Of a stretch of DNA of 64,000 bases, positions 25,884 through 35,041 are shown in pieces. Under the pieces are notes generated by a model that ran no database searches, was not told the DNA's origin, and was given only the letters and a program-made list of their open reading frames with translations. A program made the position numbers and the translations under genes. Origin of the DNA: Neptuniibacter sp048548695 (GTDB taxonomy: Bacteria; Pseudomonadota; Gammaproteobacteria; Pseudomonadales; Balneatricaceae); NCBI RefSeq assembly GCF_048548695.1, contig NZ_JBLYIF010000008.1. One strand, 5' to 3'. The first letter of the stretch is position 1. Each line of letters begins with the position of its first letter.

Positions 25884-27314
25884 TTACACTGACTTTGGAT
25901 ATGCAGTCAGGGTGCTCTGAGTCATTTTCTGCACCATACGCACCACCTGACAGCTGTAACCGAATTCATTGTCATACCAAACATAGAGTACGCAACGCTT
26001 ACCGTTAGCAATAGTCGCCAGCGCATCTACCACACCCGCCGCACGAGAGCCGACAAAATCAGTTGATACTGCTTCAGGAGAATTGCTGTAATCAATCTGC
26101 TTCTGCATCGGTCCAAACAAGGCCGCATCGCGCAGGTAGCCATTCAGCTCATCCTTGTCAGTCTCTTTTTCCAGATTCAGGTTCAGGATTGCCATAGACA
26201 CGTTTGGTGTGGGTACACGAATCGCATTGCCCGTCAGCTTGCCTTCCATTGCTGGCAGCGCCTTCGACACCGCTTTCGCCGCACCGGTCTCGGTAATAAC
26301 CATGTTCAGACCCGCCGCACGACCACGACGATCACCCTTATGATAGTTATCGATCAGGTTCTGATCGTTGGTATACGCATGAACAGTCTCAACATGGCCA
26401 TTTTCAATACCAAACTGGTCATAAACTGCTTTGAGTACTGGAGAGATAGCGTTGGTAGTACAGGATGCCGCAGACAGGATAGTGTCATCCACCGCGATAT
26501 CCGCATCATTAACACCCATTACAATGTTTTTAACGCCTTTACCCGGTGCAGTCAGGACTACGCGGCTAACACCCTTGGATTTCAGATGCAGTGACAAGCC
26601 TGCTTCATCGCGCCACTTACCCGTATTGTCGATTACAACCGCATCATTAATACCGTAAGCCGTGTAATCAACCGTATCCGGAGCATCAGCAAAAATCACC
26701 TGAATCACATTGCCGTTGGCAGTGATGGTGTTGTTTTCTTCATCAATGGTGATAGTGCCTTTGAAAGAACCATGAACTGAATCACGACGCAGCAGGCTGG
26801 CACGTTTTTCCAAATCTTTAGCCGCACTGCCTTTACGTACCACGATAGCCTTCAGGCGCAGCGACTTGCCGCCGCCGGTTTTTTCAATCATCAATCGAGC
26901 CAGCAAGCGGCCAATCCGACCGAAGCCGTACAGGACCACGTCAGTACCGCTTGCGGTTTCAGCACCAATGGCATCTGCCATTTCTGCCTTCAGGAAGGTT
27001 TCCAGATCAGCGGCACCCGCTTTAGCAAACTTAGCCGCCAGTTTACCAATATCCACATGCGCATTACGCACATCAAGTTTATCTACCGCCTGCAGCACGG
27101 GCAGAGTATCAACAACAGACAGTTCATTGCCTTCAACCTGACGCACATAACGGTGGGCTTTCAGGATGTCGATCACAGAACGTTTATTCAGTACACGGCC
27201 GTATACAGAAGTCTCAACGTTCTTTGCACGATTCAGGGATCCGATCAGCGGCACCATGGCTTCTGCCAGTGCTTCGCGTTCTTTCCAGTCTGTGAAAACT
27301 TGATCTTGGTTCAC
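25884..27314 (-). CDS. gap: Long-form glyceraldehyde-3-phosphate dehydrogenase
   Basis: A 476-residue NAD(P)-dependent GAPDH with about 130 extra residues before the usual Rossmann start (VVLYGFGRIGRLLARL). The catalytic Cys285 lies in ASCTTNA. I set the start at a GTG (27314) because GGAG stands 6 nt before it and the product then begins VNQDQVFTDWKEREALAEA, like the PA3001 protein of P. aeruginosa as I recall it. The frame is open for 63 codons more, which look like promoter DNA. This class is associated with gluconeogenic flux. It is divergent from mfd. Confidence 0.93.
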   Translation of the reverse strand: MNQDQVFTDWKEREALAEAMVPLIGSLNRAKNVETSVYGRVLNKRSVIDILKAHRYVRQVEGNELSVVDTLPVLQAVDKLDVRNAHVDIGKLAAKFAKAGAADLETFLKAEMADAIGAETASGTDVVLYGFGRIGRLLARLMIEKTGGGKSLRLKAIVVRKGSAAKDLEKRASLLRRDSVHGSFKGTITIDEENNTITANGNVIQVIFADAPDTVDYTAYGINDAVVIDNTGKWRDEAGLSLHLKSKGVSRVVLTAPGKGVKNIVMGVNDADIAVDDTILSAASCTTNAISPVLKAVYDQFGIENGHVETVHAYTNDQNLIDNYHKGDRRGRAAGLNMVITETGAAKAVSKALPAMEGKLTGNAIRVPTPNVSMAILNLNLEKETDKDELNGYLRDAALFGPMQKQIDYSNSPEAVSTDFVGSRAAGVVDALATIANGKRCVLYVWYDNEFGYSCQVVRMVQKMTQSTLTAYPKSV

Positions 27315-27585
27315 AAGCAACTCCGAGTCATAAAGTAGTTTCAACTCCGGGAAACAAGACAGGTCAGGTGATGCCAAGGCGCCGCCCGGGTTGCAACTTA
27401 ACTGCCGTAGCCGAAATGCTGCAGGTTTTGTCCCCAGGTTCTGAAAAAAATTTGGGCGCATTATGCTCTTTTCCATGCTTTTGAGCAAATGCAGAAAAGT
27501 CATAATAAAGCGCTATAGAAAACTGCGTTTTCAGGCTGGCTTGGTTACACTATGCCGCTGATTTACCGGGTCTGGAGTTAAGAGC
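27315..27585. promoter_or_regulatory. Divergent gap/mfd promoter region with palindrome
   Basis: This 271-nt region must hold promoters for both genes. It contains the inverted repeat GAAAAC-TGC-GTTTTC at 27518-27532, a plausible operator. No clear sigma-70 pair is assignable on either strand. GGAG 8 nt before the mfd TTG is the ribosome site. Confidence 0.5.
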
Positions 27586-30500
27586 TTGTTTCAACTGGAT
27601 TATTCACTGCCAAGCGGCACCGCAGATCGCAAATACCTCGGACAGGTTACTGGCGCCTCTCGAGGCCTCGCCATCAGCGAAGCGGCTTTGCGGCATAACA
27701 GCACCACTTTGGTTATCTGCAACGACAGCAGTGAAGCGCAACGCTTGCTGGATGAAATTCGCTTTTTCAGTGGCAACCAAATAGAGCTGCTGGCGTTCCC
27801 TGATTGGGAAACACTGCCCTACGACACCTTCTCACCACATCAGGATATTATCTCCCAGCGCATTGCCACCCTGGCACGCCTGCCCAGTCTCAAACGTGGC
27901 ATCCTGGTGGTTCCTGTCAGTACCCTCATGCACCGGACTGCACCTGATGAGTTTATTGCCGGGCATTGCTTCAGTTTAAAAGCCGGCGGCCAGATTGACC
28001 CGCAACTGTTACGCAAGCAACTGAGTGATGCCGGTTACCACAGCGTAGATACGGTGCTGGAACATGGCGAATATGCAGTACGGGGCTCGATTATTGACCT
28101 GTTTCCCAGCGGCTGCAGCCACCCATTTCGTATTGAACTGTTTGATGATGAAATCGAAACCCTGCGCACCTTTGACCCGGAGACCCAGCGTTCACTGGAA
28201 CAGATCGACGCGATCGAGTTATTACCCGCCAAAGAGTTTCCGTTAGACAACAAAGCTATCCGTGACTTCAAAAGCCGCTGGCGGGAACAGTTTGATGTCG
28301 ATTATCGTCAATGCCCAATCTACAACGATATCAATGATGGCCTGGCCTCACCCGGCATAGAATACTACCTGCCCCTGTTCTTTGATGAGCTTACCACCCT
28401 GTTTAGCGCGCTCCCAGCTGACACTCAGCTAATCACCGATCATGATCTTGAAGCGGCCGCGCAACACTTTATGCAAGAGGTCGAGAGCCGTTATGAACAA
28501 CGCCGCTTCGATGTTCGACACCCACTGCTACCACCCAGCAAACTATTTATGGGTGTTGATGAACTGTTCCAGAAAATCAAGCAACATCCCAGATTACAGC
28601 TACACCCGGAGACGCTGACAAGCAAAGCCGGCAGGGAGAACCTCCCCTGCCTGGTTCCGACTGACCTGACCGTTGACGCCAAGAAAAAACAACCTTTGGC
28701 AGCACTGCAAACCTTTCTCGCCGCACGGGATGGTCGGGTACTTTTCTGTGCTGAGTCTTCCGGAAGACGCGAAGCGTTATTGGAGCTGCTGGGTCGGCAT
28801 CAGATCCATCCTACACCGGTTACTGACTGGCAGGGGTTCTTAGCGCAGGATACCGCACTGGCTATCACAGAGTTCCCGCTGGAACGAGGGCTATCTCTGC
28901 CAGGGCAATTCTACCTGGTCACAGAAACCCAGCTATTTGGCCATCAGGTCTTCCAGCGCCGCCGCCGCAGTCGTGAACAGGAGCAGAATGACCAAGTTAT
29001 TCGCAACCTTTCCGAACTTAACGAAGGCGCGCCGGTAGTCCACCTTGAACATGGTGTCGGCCGTTACCTTGGCCTGCAAACCATTGATCTGGATGGTGAA
29101 ACCAATGAGTTCCTCACCCTATCCTATGCTGACGGTGCCAAATTATACGTGCCAGTCGCTTCACTGCACCTGATCAGTCGTTATAGCGGCAGCAGCCCGG
29201 ATACTGCACCATTGCACCGTCTCGGCACCGAGCAGTGGACAAAAGCCCGACAGAAAGCGGCGGAAAAAGCCCGTGATGCGGCAGCTGAGTTACTCGATAT
29301 CTACGCCCGTCGTGCAGCGCGCCAAGGCTTCAGCTTCAGCTCCCCTGACGAAGACTATTCACAGTTTGCTGCCTCGTTTCCGTTTGAGGAGACGCCTGAT
29401 CAGGCCGCAGCCATCGGCAACGTGATTCGTGACATGACTGCACAGCAGCCGATGGATCGTCTGGTCTGTGGTGATGTCGGATTCGGTAAGACAGAGGTAG
29501 CCATGCGGGCGGCATTTGTCGCGGTACAAAGCGGCAAGCAAGTAGCCATTCTGGTCCCCACAACCCTATTGGCGCAACAGCACTACCAAAATTTTCAGGA
29601 CCGCTTTGCCGACTGGCCGGTAACGGTCGAACTTATCTCACGTTTCCGTAGCGGCAAACAGCAGGAACAGATAATTTCGCGCCTTGAGTCCGGCCAGGTG
29701 GATATTATTGTCGGCACACACAAGCTATTGCAGGGCGACATCCAGTTTAAAAACCTTGGTTTGGTGATTATCGACGAAGAGCACCGGTTCGGGGTTCAGC
29801 AAAAAGAACGCTTAAAATCACTGCGGGCTGAGGTGGATATACTGACTCTAACCGCTACGCCGATTCCCCGAACACTGAATATGGCCATGTCAGGTATTCG
29901 CGACCTGTCCATCATCGCCACTCCACCTGCCCGACGTTTATCGGTAAAAACCTTTATACGCCAGCACGACCCCAGCCTGCTGAAAGAAGCCATTTTGCGT
30001 GAGCTGTTAAGGGGCGGCCAGGTCTATTACCTGCATAACGAAGTAAAAAGCATTGAACAATCGGCAGCAGAGCTGCGTGAGCTGGTACCTGAAGCCCGTA
30101 TTGGCATCGGGCATGGCCAGATGCGTGAGCGAGAGCTGGAACAGGTGATGTCCGATTTCTATCACAAACGGTTCAATCTATTGCTTTGCACCACCATCAT
30201 TGAAACCGGTATCGATGTCCCTAATGCCAACACCATTATTATCGACCGCGCCGATAAGTTTGGCCTGGCCCAACTGCATCAGCTACGCGGCCGGGTGGGA
30301 CGCTCACATCACCAGGCATATGCATACCTGCTAACACCCGATAGTCGTAACATGAGCAAAGATGCCCAAAAGCGACTTGAAGCGATTGAAGCCAGCCATG
30401 ATCTGGGCGCAGGCTTCACCCTGGCGACCCATGATATGGAGATCAGAGGCGCTGGTGAATTACTTGGCGAAGAACAGAGCGGCCAGATTCAAACCGTCGG

Positions 30501-31029
30501 TTTCAGCCTGTTTATGGAGATGCTGGAACAGGCAATTGAAGCGATCAAACAGGGCAAAACGCCAAATATTGATAAACCGCTACATCAGGGCAGCGAAGTT
30601 AACCTGAGGGTATCAGCGCTGATTCCTGAGGATTACCTACCCGATGTCCATGCCCGGTTAATTATGTACAAACGGATTGCCAGCGCAGCATCCGATAAAG
30701 CCTTAAAAGAACTGCAAATCGAGATGATCGACCGCTTTGGCCTGCTGCCTGAACCACTGAAACACCTATTCCGTATTACCGAATTAAAGCTGTGCGCAGA
30801 GAAACTCGGCGTGCGTAAGCTGGATGCCGGCACAGAAGCTGGCAGAGTGGAATTTGACAGCGAAACCCAGGTGGACCCACTGACATTAGTGAAAATGGTT
30901 CAAAATCAGCCGCAAATCTATAAACTGGATGGCGCGGACAAACTGCGTTTTAACCAGCAGATGGACACTGCGGAGCAACGCTTCCAGGCGGTGGAACATC
31001 TGCTGTCCCGACTGGCAGGACACCCTTGA
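27586..31029 (+). CDS. mfd: Transcription-repair coupling factor Mfd
   Basis: A 1147-residue ATP-dependent translocase that removes stalled RNA polymerase at lesions and recruits UvrA. The order is UvrB-like N-terminal domain, the RNA-polymerase interaction region (VVHLEHGVGRYLGL), RecG-like helicase motifs (Walker A GDVGFGKTE, Walker B IIDEEHRFGVQQKE, TATPIPRTL), and the TRCF C-terminal domain. The start is TTG with GGAG 8 nt upstream, a weak start codon that may keep expression low. The length is standard. Confidence 0.97.
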   Translation: MFQLDYSLPSGTADRKYLGQVTGASRGLAISEAALRHNSTTLVICNDSSEAQRLLDEIRFFSGNQIELLAFPDWETLPYDTFSPHQDIISQRIATLARLPSLKRGILVVPVSTLMHRTAPDEFIAGHCFSLKAGGQIDPQLLRKQLSDAGYHSVDTVLEHGEYAVRGSIIDLFPSGCSHPFRIELFDDEIETLRTFDPETQRSLEQIDAIELLPAKEFPLDNKAIRDFKSRWREQFDVDYRQCPIYNDINDGLASPGIEYYLPLFFDELTTLFSALPADTQLITDHDLEAAAQHFMQEVESRYEQRRFDVRHPLLPPSKLFMGVDELFQKIKQHPRLQLHPETLTSKAGRENLPCLVPTDLTVDAKKKQPLAALQTFLAARDGRVLFCAESSGRREALLELLGRHQIHPTPVTDWQGFLAQDTALAITEFPLERGLSLPGQFYLVTETQLFGHQVFQRRRRSREQEQNDQVIRNLSELNEGAPVVHLEHGVGRYLGLQTIDLDGETNEFLTLSYADGAKLYVPVASLHLISRYSGSSPDTAPLHRLGTEQWTKARQKAAEKARDAAAELLDIYARRAARQGFSFSSPDEDYSQFAASFPFEETPDQAAAIGNVIRDMTAQQPMDRLVCGDVGFGKTEVAMRAAFVAVQSGKQVAILVPTTLLAQQHYQNFQDRFADWPVTVELISRFRSGKQQEQIISRLESGQVDIIVGTHKLLQGDIQFKNLGLVIIDEEHRFGVQQKERLKSLRAEVDILTLTATPIPRTLNMAMSGIRDLSIIATPPARRLSVKTFIRQHDPSLLKEAILRELLRGGQVYYLHNEVKSIEQSAAELRELVPEARIGIGHGQMRERELEQVMSDFYHKRFNLLLCTTIIETGIDVPNANTIIIDRADKFGLAQLHQLRGRVGRSHHQAYAYLLTPDSRNMSKDAQKRLEAIEASHDLGAGFTLATHDMEIRGAGELLGEEQSGQIQTVGFSLFMEMLEQAIEAIKQGKTPNIDKPLHQGSEVNLRVSALIPEDYLPDVHARLIMYKRIASAASDKALKELQIEMIDRFGLLPEPLKHLFRITELKLCAEKLGVRKLDAGTEAGRVEFDSETQVDPLTLVKMVQNQPQIYKLDGADKLRFNQQMDTAEQRFQAVEHLLSRLAGHP

Positions 31030-31697
31030 TGACAAAAATATACACACTACTGATCACTGTTCTCGCTCTGTCTGCCTCCCTGGCACACAGCCAGGAGCTG
31101 GATAACTGGTACAGTATCGAGATTATCATTTTCAGCAATGAGGAGAGTGCAGCAGTGCAGGCCGAAACCTGGCCACTGCTACCCGAGCCGGCACAACGGG
31201 ATGCAGTAAACCTGCAGCCTGCAGCAGTGGATGCCACACCCTACAGTTTAATGGCGGCAGAGAAGCTGACCCTAACGACTGCCAAAGCCCAACTGCAGCG
31301 CAGCGGCCAGTACCGCACCCTGTTGCATACCGGTTGGATTCAGCCGGTGCAGCGCACTCAGAATCCGACACCGGTGCGGATCGTGGCGGGGAATATTCTC
31401 GACAATGGCCGCTATGAACTGGAAGGTTACCTCGGCATCGGGCGCGGCCAATACCTGCACGTTCGTCCTGATCTCTATCTGAATCGCATATTGAGCCCAG
31501 CTCAGGCTAACGCCTTGGAGCAAGCGCGCAGTGCTGAGCCTGTTGCCTCAGCAGCCGAACTCAACACCCTGCCCTTCAGCCTGCAGGAGGTACTGACCGT
31601 GCATATGGACCAACCCAGGCGGATGCGCTCAGGTGAAGTGCATTATATTGACCACCCGCTGTTTGGCATGGTGGTCAGTATTAACCCACTACAATAA
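31029..31697 (+). CDS. csiV: CsiV-type periplasmic protein
   Basis: A 222-residue secreted protein whose ATG overlaps the mfd stop by one base (TGATG). It has a clear signal peptide (ending SLAHS) and then LDNWYSIEIIIFSNEES, the conserved opening of the CsiV family, whose P. aeruginosa member (next to mfd) binds peptidoglycan and affects tolerance to cell-wall stress. The rest is low in motifs apart from a basic, beta-rich segment. The assignment rests on position, size and the N-terminal motif. Confidence 0.82.
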   Translation: MTKIYTLLITVLALSASLAHSQELDNWYSIEIIIFSNEESAAVQAETWPLLPEPAQRDAVNLQPAAVDATPYSLMAAEKLTLTTAKAQLQRSGQYRTLLHTGWIQPVQRTQNPTPVRIVAGNILDNGRYELEGYLGIGRGQYLHVRPDLYLNRILSPAQANALEQARSAEPVASAAELNTLPFSLQEVLTVHMDQPRRMRSGEVHYIDHPLFGMVVSINPLQ

Positions 31698-31726
31698 AAA
31701 AACACCGGCAAAGCCGGTGTTTTTTT
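31696..31726. terminator. Bidirectional terminator between csiV and the SMP-30-like gene
   Basis: Stem ACACCGGC-AAA-GCCGGTGT with flanking A and T runs, overlapping the csiV stop codon. It lies between convergent genes. Confidence 0.94.
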
Positions 31727-31739
31727 CACTGCCTCGCTC

Positions 31740-32618
31740 CTACTCCAGCGGGATCAATAACAGCTTATCCTGTTTAAACAAGGGCACTAACAAGCGATTA
31801 CGTTTGCTATCAATATCGATATCTGCAGGCGCATCTACATCCGTGATGACAACTTTACTCTGGCCCCCGGAGAACTCATAAATTGCCGAAGCACCCCAAC
31901 TGGTGATCAGTAACCGCTGGTCACCCAGCCCCACCATGCCATCCAGCCCTTTTGCCAGATCTACCGGCTCAGCGAGTGGTTTCCCAGTTAAATCATATTT
32001 AAATACCTGGCCGCCACCGAAGGTCACCAGGGTAATTCCGGCATCATCAGCCCAGATGCCGTTTGGACCACCAATGTTCGGCAAGGACATTAACTTACGG
32101 TAGGTTCGATCAGACCAAACCTGATACACCGCATCATTACCCGCAGGAGAAAAATCCGCCTTCACACCAGTATCTGTCACCAGCACAGAACCATCCGGCA
32201 GGGGCGTGATGCCATTCAGGAATGAGCTACCACTGATATTCACAGAGCCCAGAGAACCGCCCTCTGGTAGCTGAAAAATATGCACCTGATCAAGATCGGT
32301 CACAAACAGGCGCTTACCAATAATAGTCATGCCTTTTGGTGCATTAAGGATAACCCCATCGTTCTCACCGTCGATCCACTTCAGGTCAAGCACCGTACCA
32401 TCAGGACTGAGCCTGGAAATGAAACCATTGCGGTCCTTTTCTGCCGGGTGACCATTGATATTACTCACCAGAATCACATCTTCTGCAGCGTAATACTCTG
32501 CAGATTCCGGTGTAGCAAAGCCCACGTTTTTCACTTCAATGGTTGTATCAGCCAACACCGCAGTGTGAACCACACCACATGCTAGCGTCAGTGCAGAGAG
32601 TTTCATTGCATGTTTCAT
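31740..32618 (-). CDS. Periplasmic SMP-30/gluconolactonase-like beta-propeller protein
   Basis: A 292-residue exported protein starting at MKHAMKLSALTL with a signal ending in AVLADT. Repeats of the type GTVLDLKWID, NAPKGMTIIGKRLFVTDLD, LNGITPLPDGSVLVTD and GGPNGIWAD mark a six-bladed propeller of the SMP-30/NHL kind. Those with an enzyme function hydrolyse lactones, but the metal-site residues cannot be checked without alignment. It is last in a reverse-strand run that starts at psrA. Substrate unknown. Confidence 0.75.
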   Translation of the reverse strand: MKHAMKLSALTLACGVVHTAVLADTTIEVKNVGFATPESAEYYAAEDVILVSNINGHPAEKDRNGFISRLSPDGTVLDLKWIDGENDGVILNAPKGMTIIGKRLFVTDLDQVHIFQLPEGGSLGSVNISGSSFLNGITPLPDGSVLVTDTGVKADFSPAGNDAVYQVWSDRTYRKLMSLPNIGGPNGIWADDAGITLVTFGGGQVFKYDLTGKPLAEPVDLAKGLDGMVGLGDQRLLITSWGASAIYEFSGGQSKVVITDVDAPADIDIDSKRNRLLVPLFKQDKLLLIPLE

Positions 32619-32628
32619 TGTCAGTTCC

Positions 32629-32913
32629 TTAAGACATAGCGTCATCCGATTTTAAATCCAACGCAGCCAGTCCGGTTACATCAGGCCTGGCACAAGGCTG
32701 CGCACCAGCAACACGAGCAAAGGCTTCTGCCTCTGGAGGAAAATAAACCTTCAGCTGACAGTGCAGTTGTCCATCCGATTCATGCCGCTGCCACAGAGCA
32801 ACACCCTCCGTCGCCCTGTCACGGCAAAATACGGCGTAACCTGCCTGTAGCTGCTGCATAGCCTCATCAGCCAACCAGGCATCTCCCAGATTCAGGCAAC
32901 ACCAGTGTGGCAT
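32629..32913 (-). CDS. Small hypothetical protein
   Basis: A 94-residue protein of no recognised family, without a signal peptide or membrane helix. It has four cysteines (two adjacent near the N-terminus), a mixed alpha/beta look and an acidic C-terminus. It starts three bases after the mscS stop and ends ten bases before the SMP-30-like gene, so the operon position supports real coding. The weak ribosome site suggests translational coupling to mscS. Confidence 0.65.
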   Translation of the reverse strand: MPHWCCLNLGDAWLADEAMQQLQAGYAVFCRDRATEGVALWQRHESDGQLHCQLKVYFPPEAEAFARVAGAQPCARPDVTGLAALDLKSDDAMS

Positions 32914-32916
32914 AGC

Positions 32917-34023
32917 TTAGGCTGGTGCCTCGGTAGGTTCTGGCATACTGGCCAAATGCAGTGTAGTGGTCGGGAAAGCAATTTCCGCGTTATGCTGCTC
33001 AATGATCGCCATTACCTTGACCATCACATCCTGCTTGATCGCATGAAAGGTCGCCCAGTCAGTGGTTTTGGTAAAAGTATAGATAAAGAAATCCAGCGAA
33101 GAAGGACCAAACCGATCTAAATTGACCATCAGTATCAGGTTATGGTCAATAGCCTCATGCTCCGCCAACATCGCTTTCACAGCGTCCACAATACCTAGCA
33201 CCTGGTCCGCATCATCGTATCGCACACCGACATATTCGTAGATACGTCGATTGGTCATGCGCGACGGATTTTCCACTGAGATGCTGTTAAACGTGGAGTT
33301 AGGCACATAGAGCGGACGTTTATCAAAGGTACGAATCCGGGTCTGGCGCCAGCCAATCTCCTCGACCACCCCTTCGATATTTTTATCCGGCGAGCGAATC
33401 CAATCACCGACTTTGAATGGCCGGTCCAGATAGATCATCATGCCGCCGAAGAAATTGGCCAACAGGTCCTTGGCAGCAAAACCCACCGCAATCCCGCCGA
33501 TACCACCAAATGCCAAAATTCCAGAAATGCTGTAGCCGTAGCTCTGCATGACAATCAGCAACAGGATGATACCGATAATAATCCTGAACACCCGGCCCAG
33601 CGCGCTGACCGTAGTAGGATCCATTGGTTTGCTGACCATACCCGGCTCAACCAGGACCTCTTCCATGCGCCGTAAAAACCGCAAACACGCCCAGGCACCA
33701 ATGATAATAAAGCTCAGTTTTGGTAGTGGGTTATCATCAGCCAGCACTTCAATGTCAAAATGCTGCTGCAAAATCTGCAGCAGGGCAAACCCGGCCAACA
33801 ACCAGATATATCCCAGTAAAGGCGCATTAATGGCATGCAGAACCAGATCGTCCCACAGCATACGGGTTTTAGTGGTTTGTTTAATTAACCGACTAAACAC
33901 CGCGCGCAACACCACATCCAGCACCACTGCGAGTCCAGACACCAGCACACAGAGTATTAACCAGGAAGACTCGGCCTGCTCAGGCAACAGTTTTGCCAGC
34001 CAGATTTGCAATAACTCAACCAC
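32917..34023 (-). CDS. MscS-family mechanosensitive channel
   Basis: A small-conductance mechanosensitive channel that opens under membrane tension to release solutes during hypo-osmotic shock. The start is a GTG (34023) with GGAGG 6 nt upstream; it overlaps the nagZ stop. It has several N-terminal helices, then the pore helix FGGIGGIAVGFAAKDLLANF, then GDWIRSPD and the beta domain. At about 368 residues it is longer than E. coli MscS, with extra helices before the pore, like the MscM/YbdG class. Confidence 0.92.
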   Translation of the reverse strand: MVELLQIWLAKLLPEQAESSWLILCVLVSGLAVVLDVVLRAVFSRLIKQTTKTRMLWDDLVLHAINAPLLGYIWLLAGFALLQILQQHFDIEVLADDNPLPKLSFIIIGAWACLRFLRRMEEVLVEPGMVSKPMDPTTVSALGRVFRIIIGIILLLIVMQSYGYSISGILAFGGIGGIAVGFAAKDLLANFFGGMMIYLDRPFKVGDWIRSPDKNIEGVVEEIGWRQTRIRTFDKRPLYVPNSTFNSISVENPSRMTNRRIYEYVGVRYDDADQVLGIVDAVKAMLAEHEAIDHNLILMVNLDRFGPSSLDFFIYTFTKTTDWATFHAIKQDVMVKVMAIIEQHNAEIAFPTTTLHLASMPEPTEAPA

Positions 34024-35029
34024 TGCTTGCCTCCAGTAAACGGTCGGCAAGCAAACGCGCCTGCCCTAACCTATCAACATCAATCGTCCAGTCCCGACCT
34101 CGCAAACCTGCCACAGCAATCCCCGGCCGCGCACCCAGATTTCTCAGGTACTCCATCACTTCAAGTGATCCCTGACGGTCATTACAGCACAGCAGTACCT
34201 GACAACCCGCATCGACAGCCAGGGCAGACCGTGCCTGGTAATCACCCGCACAATGGGCAGCTTTCATACTCAGGTCATCACTGAAAATAACGCCATGGAA
34301 ATCCAATTGCCGTCGCAGAATTTTATTCAGCCAGAATTGGGAGTAACCGGCTGGCTGGTCATCACAGGATGGGTAAAGTACATGCGCCAGCATCATCGCT
34401 TCCAGCCCATTTTCAATGGCACTTTTAAACGGCGCGATATCCTTATGTAGCAGAGTCTCCAGGTCACGTTCATCTATCGCATCGGCCAGGTGAGTATCGG
34501 CACTCACCCAACCATGGCCGGGAAAATGCTTACCTGTGGCGACCATCCCTGCATCAGCCATACCACGGATATAGGCACCGGATAAGGCTGTCACTGAAGC
34601 GACATCGTCCCCAAACGCGCGATCGGCAATGATCTCGTTGTGACCATAATCAATATCCAGCACTGGGGCAAAACTGATATCCACATCCAATTGCCGCAAT
34701 TCAGCAGCCATGAGATAGCCAAGCTGTGAAGCCTCAGCTAAGGCAACATCCGGTGACCGCCGAAAGCCTGGCAGCAGAGTTTGTACTGCGGGTAGACGGG
34801 TAACCCCTTGCCTCAGGCGCTGCACTCGCCCCCCTTCCTGGTCAATACTGATCACCAGTTGCGGATTACAGGCACGAATCTGGGCTGTGAGTTGACTCAC
34901 TTGCTCAGCATTTTCGGTATTACGGGCAAAAAGGATTACACCACTGATTTCAGGCTGAACCAGCAGTTGCTCTTCCTCGACCGTCAGGCTGGTGCCTTCC
35001 AGGTCGAGAAACAACGATGCATCAGGCAT
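34016..35029 (-). CDS. nagZ: Beta-N-acetylhexosaminidase NagZ
   Basis: A 337-residue cytoplasmic family 3 glycosidase that removes GlcNAc from 1,6-anhydro-MurNAc peptides during wall recycling; its products influence AmpC beta-lactamase induction. The motif KHFPGHGWVSADTH carries the His/Asp pair on the flexible loop, and SDDLSMKA holds the catalytic aspartate. There is no signal peptide, as expected. It is 12 nt downstream of a YkuD gene and overlaps mscS. Confidence 0.96.
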   Translation of the reverse strand: MPDASLFLDLEGTSLTVEEEQLLVQPEISGVILFARNTENAEQVSQLTAQIRACNPQLVISIDQEGGRVQRLRQGVTRLPAVQTLLPGFRRSPDVALAEASQLGYLMAAELRQLDVDISFAPVLDIDYGHNEIIADRAFGDDVASVTALSGAYIRGMADAGMVATGKHFPGHGWVSADTHLADAIDERDLETLLHKDIAPFKSAIENGLEAMMLAHVLYPSCDDQPAGYSQFWLNKILRRQLDFHGVIFSDDLSMKAAHCAGDYQARSALAVDAGCQVLLCCNDRQGSLEVMEYLRNLGARPGIAVAGLRGRDWTIDVDRLGQARLLADRLLEASSG

Positions 35030-35041
35030 AGGAGAGTTCCG

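Noticed and set aside
27315..27503. 63-codon N-terminal extension of GAPDH
   Set aside because: No ribosome site at the upstream ATG, while GTG 27314 has an ideal GGAG and matches the known family N-terminus; the sequence looks like promoter DNA.
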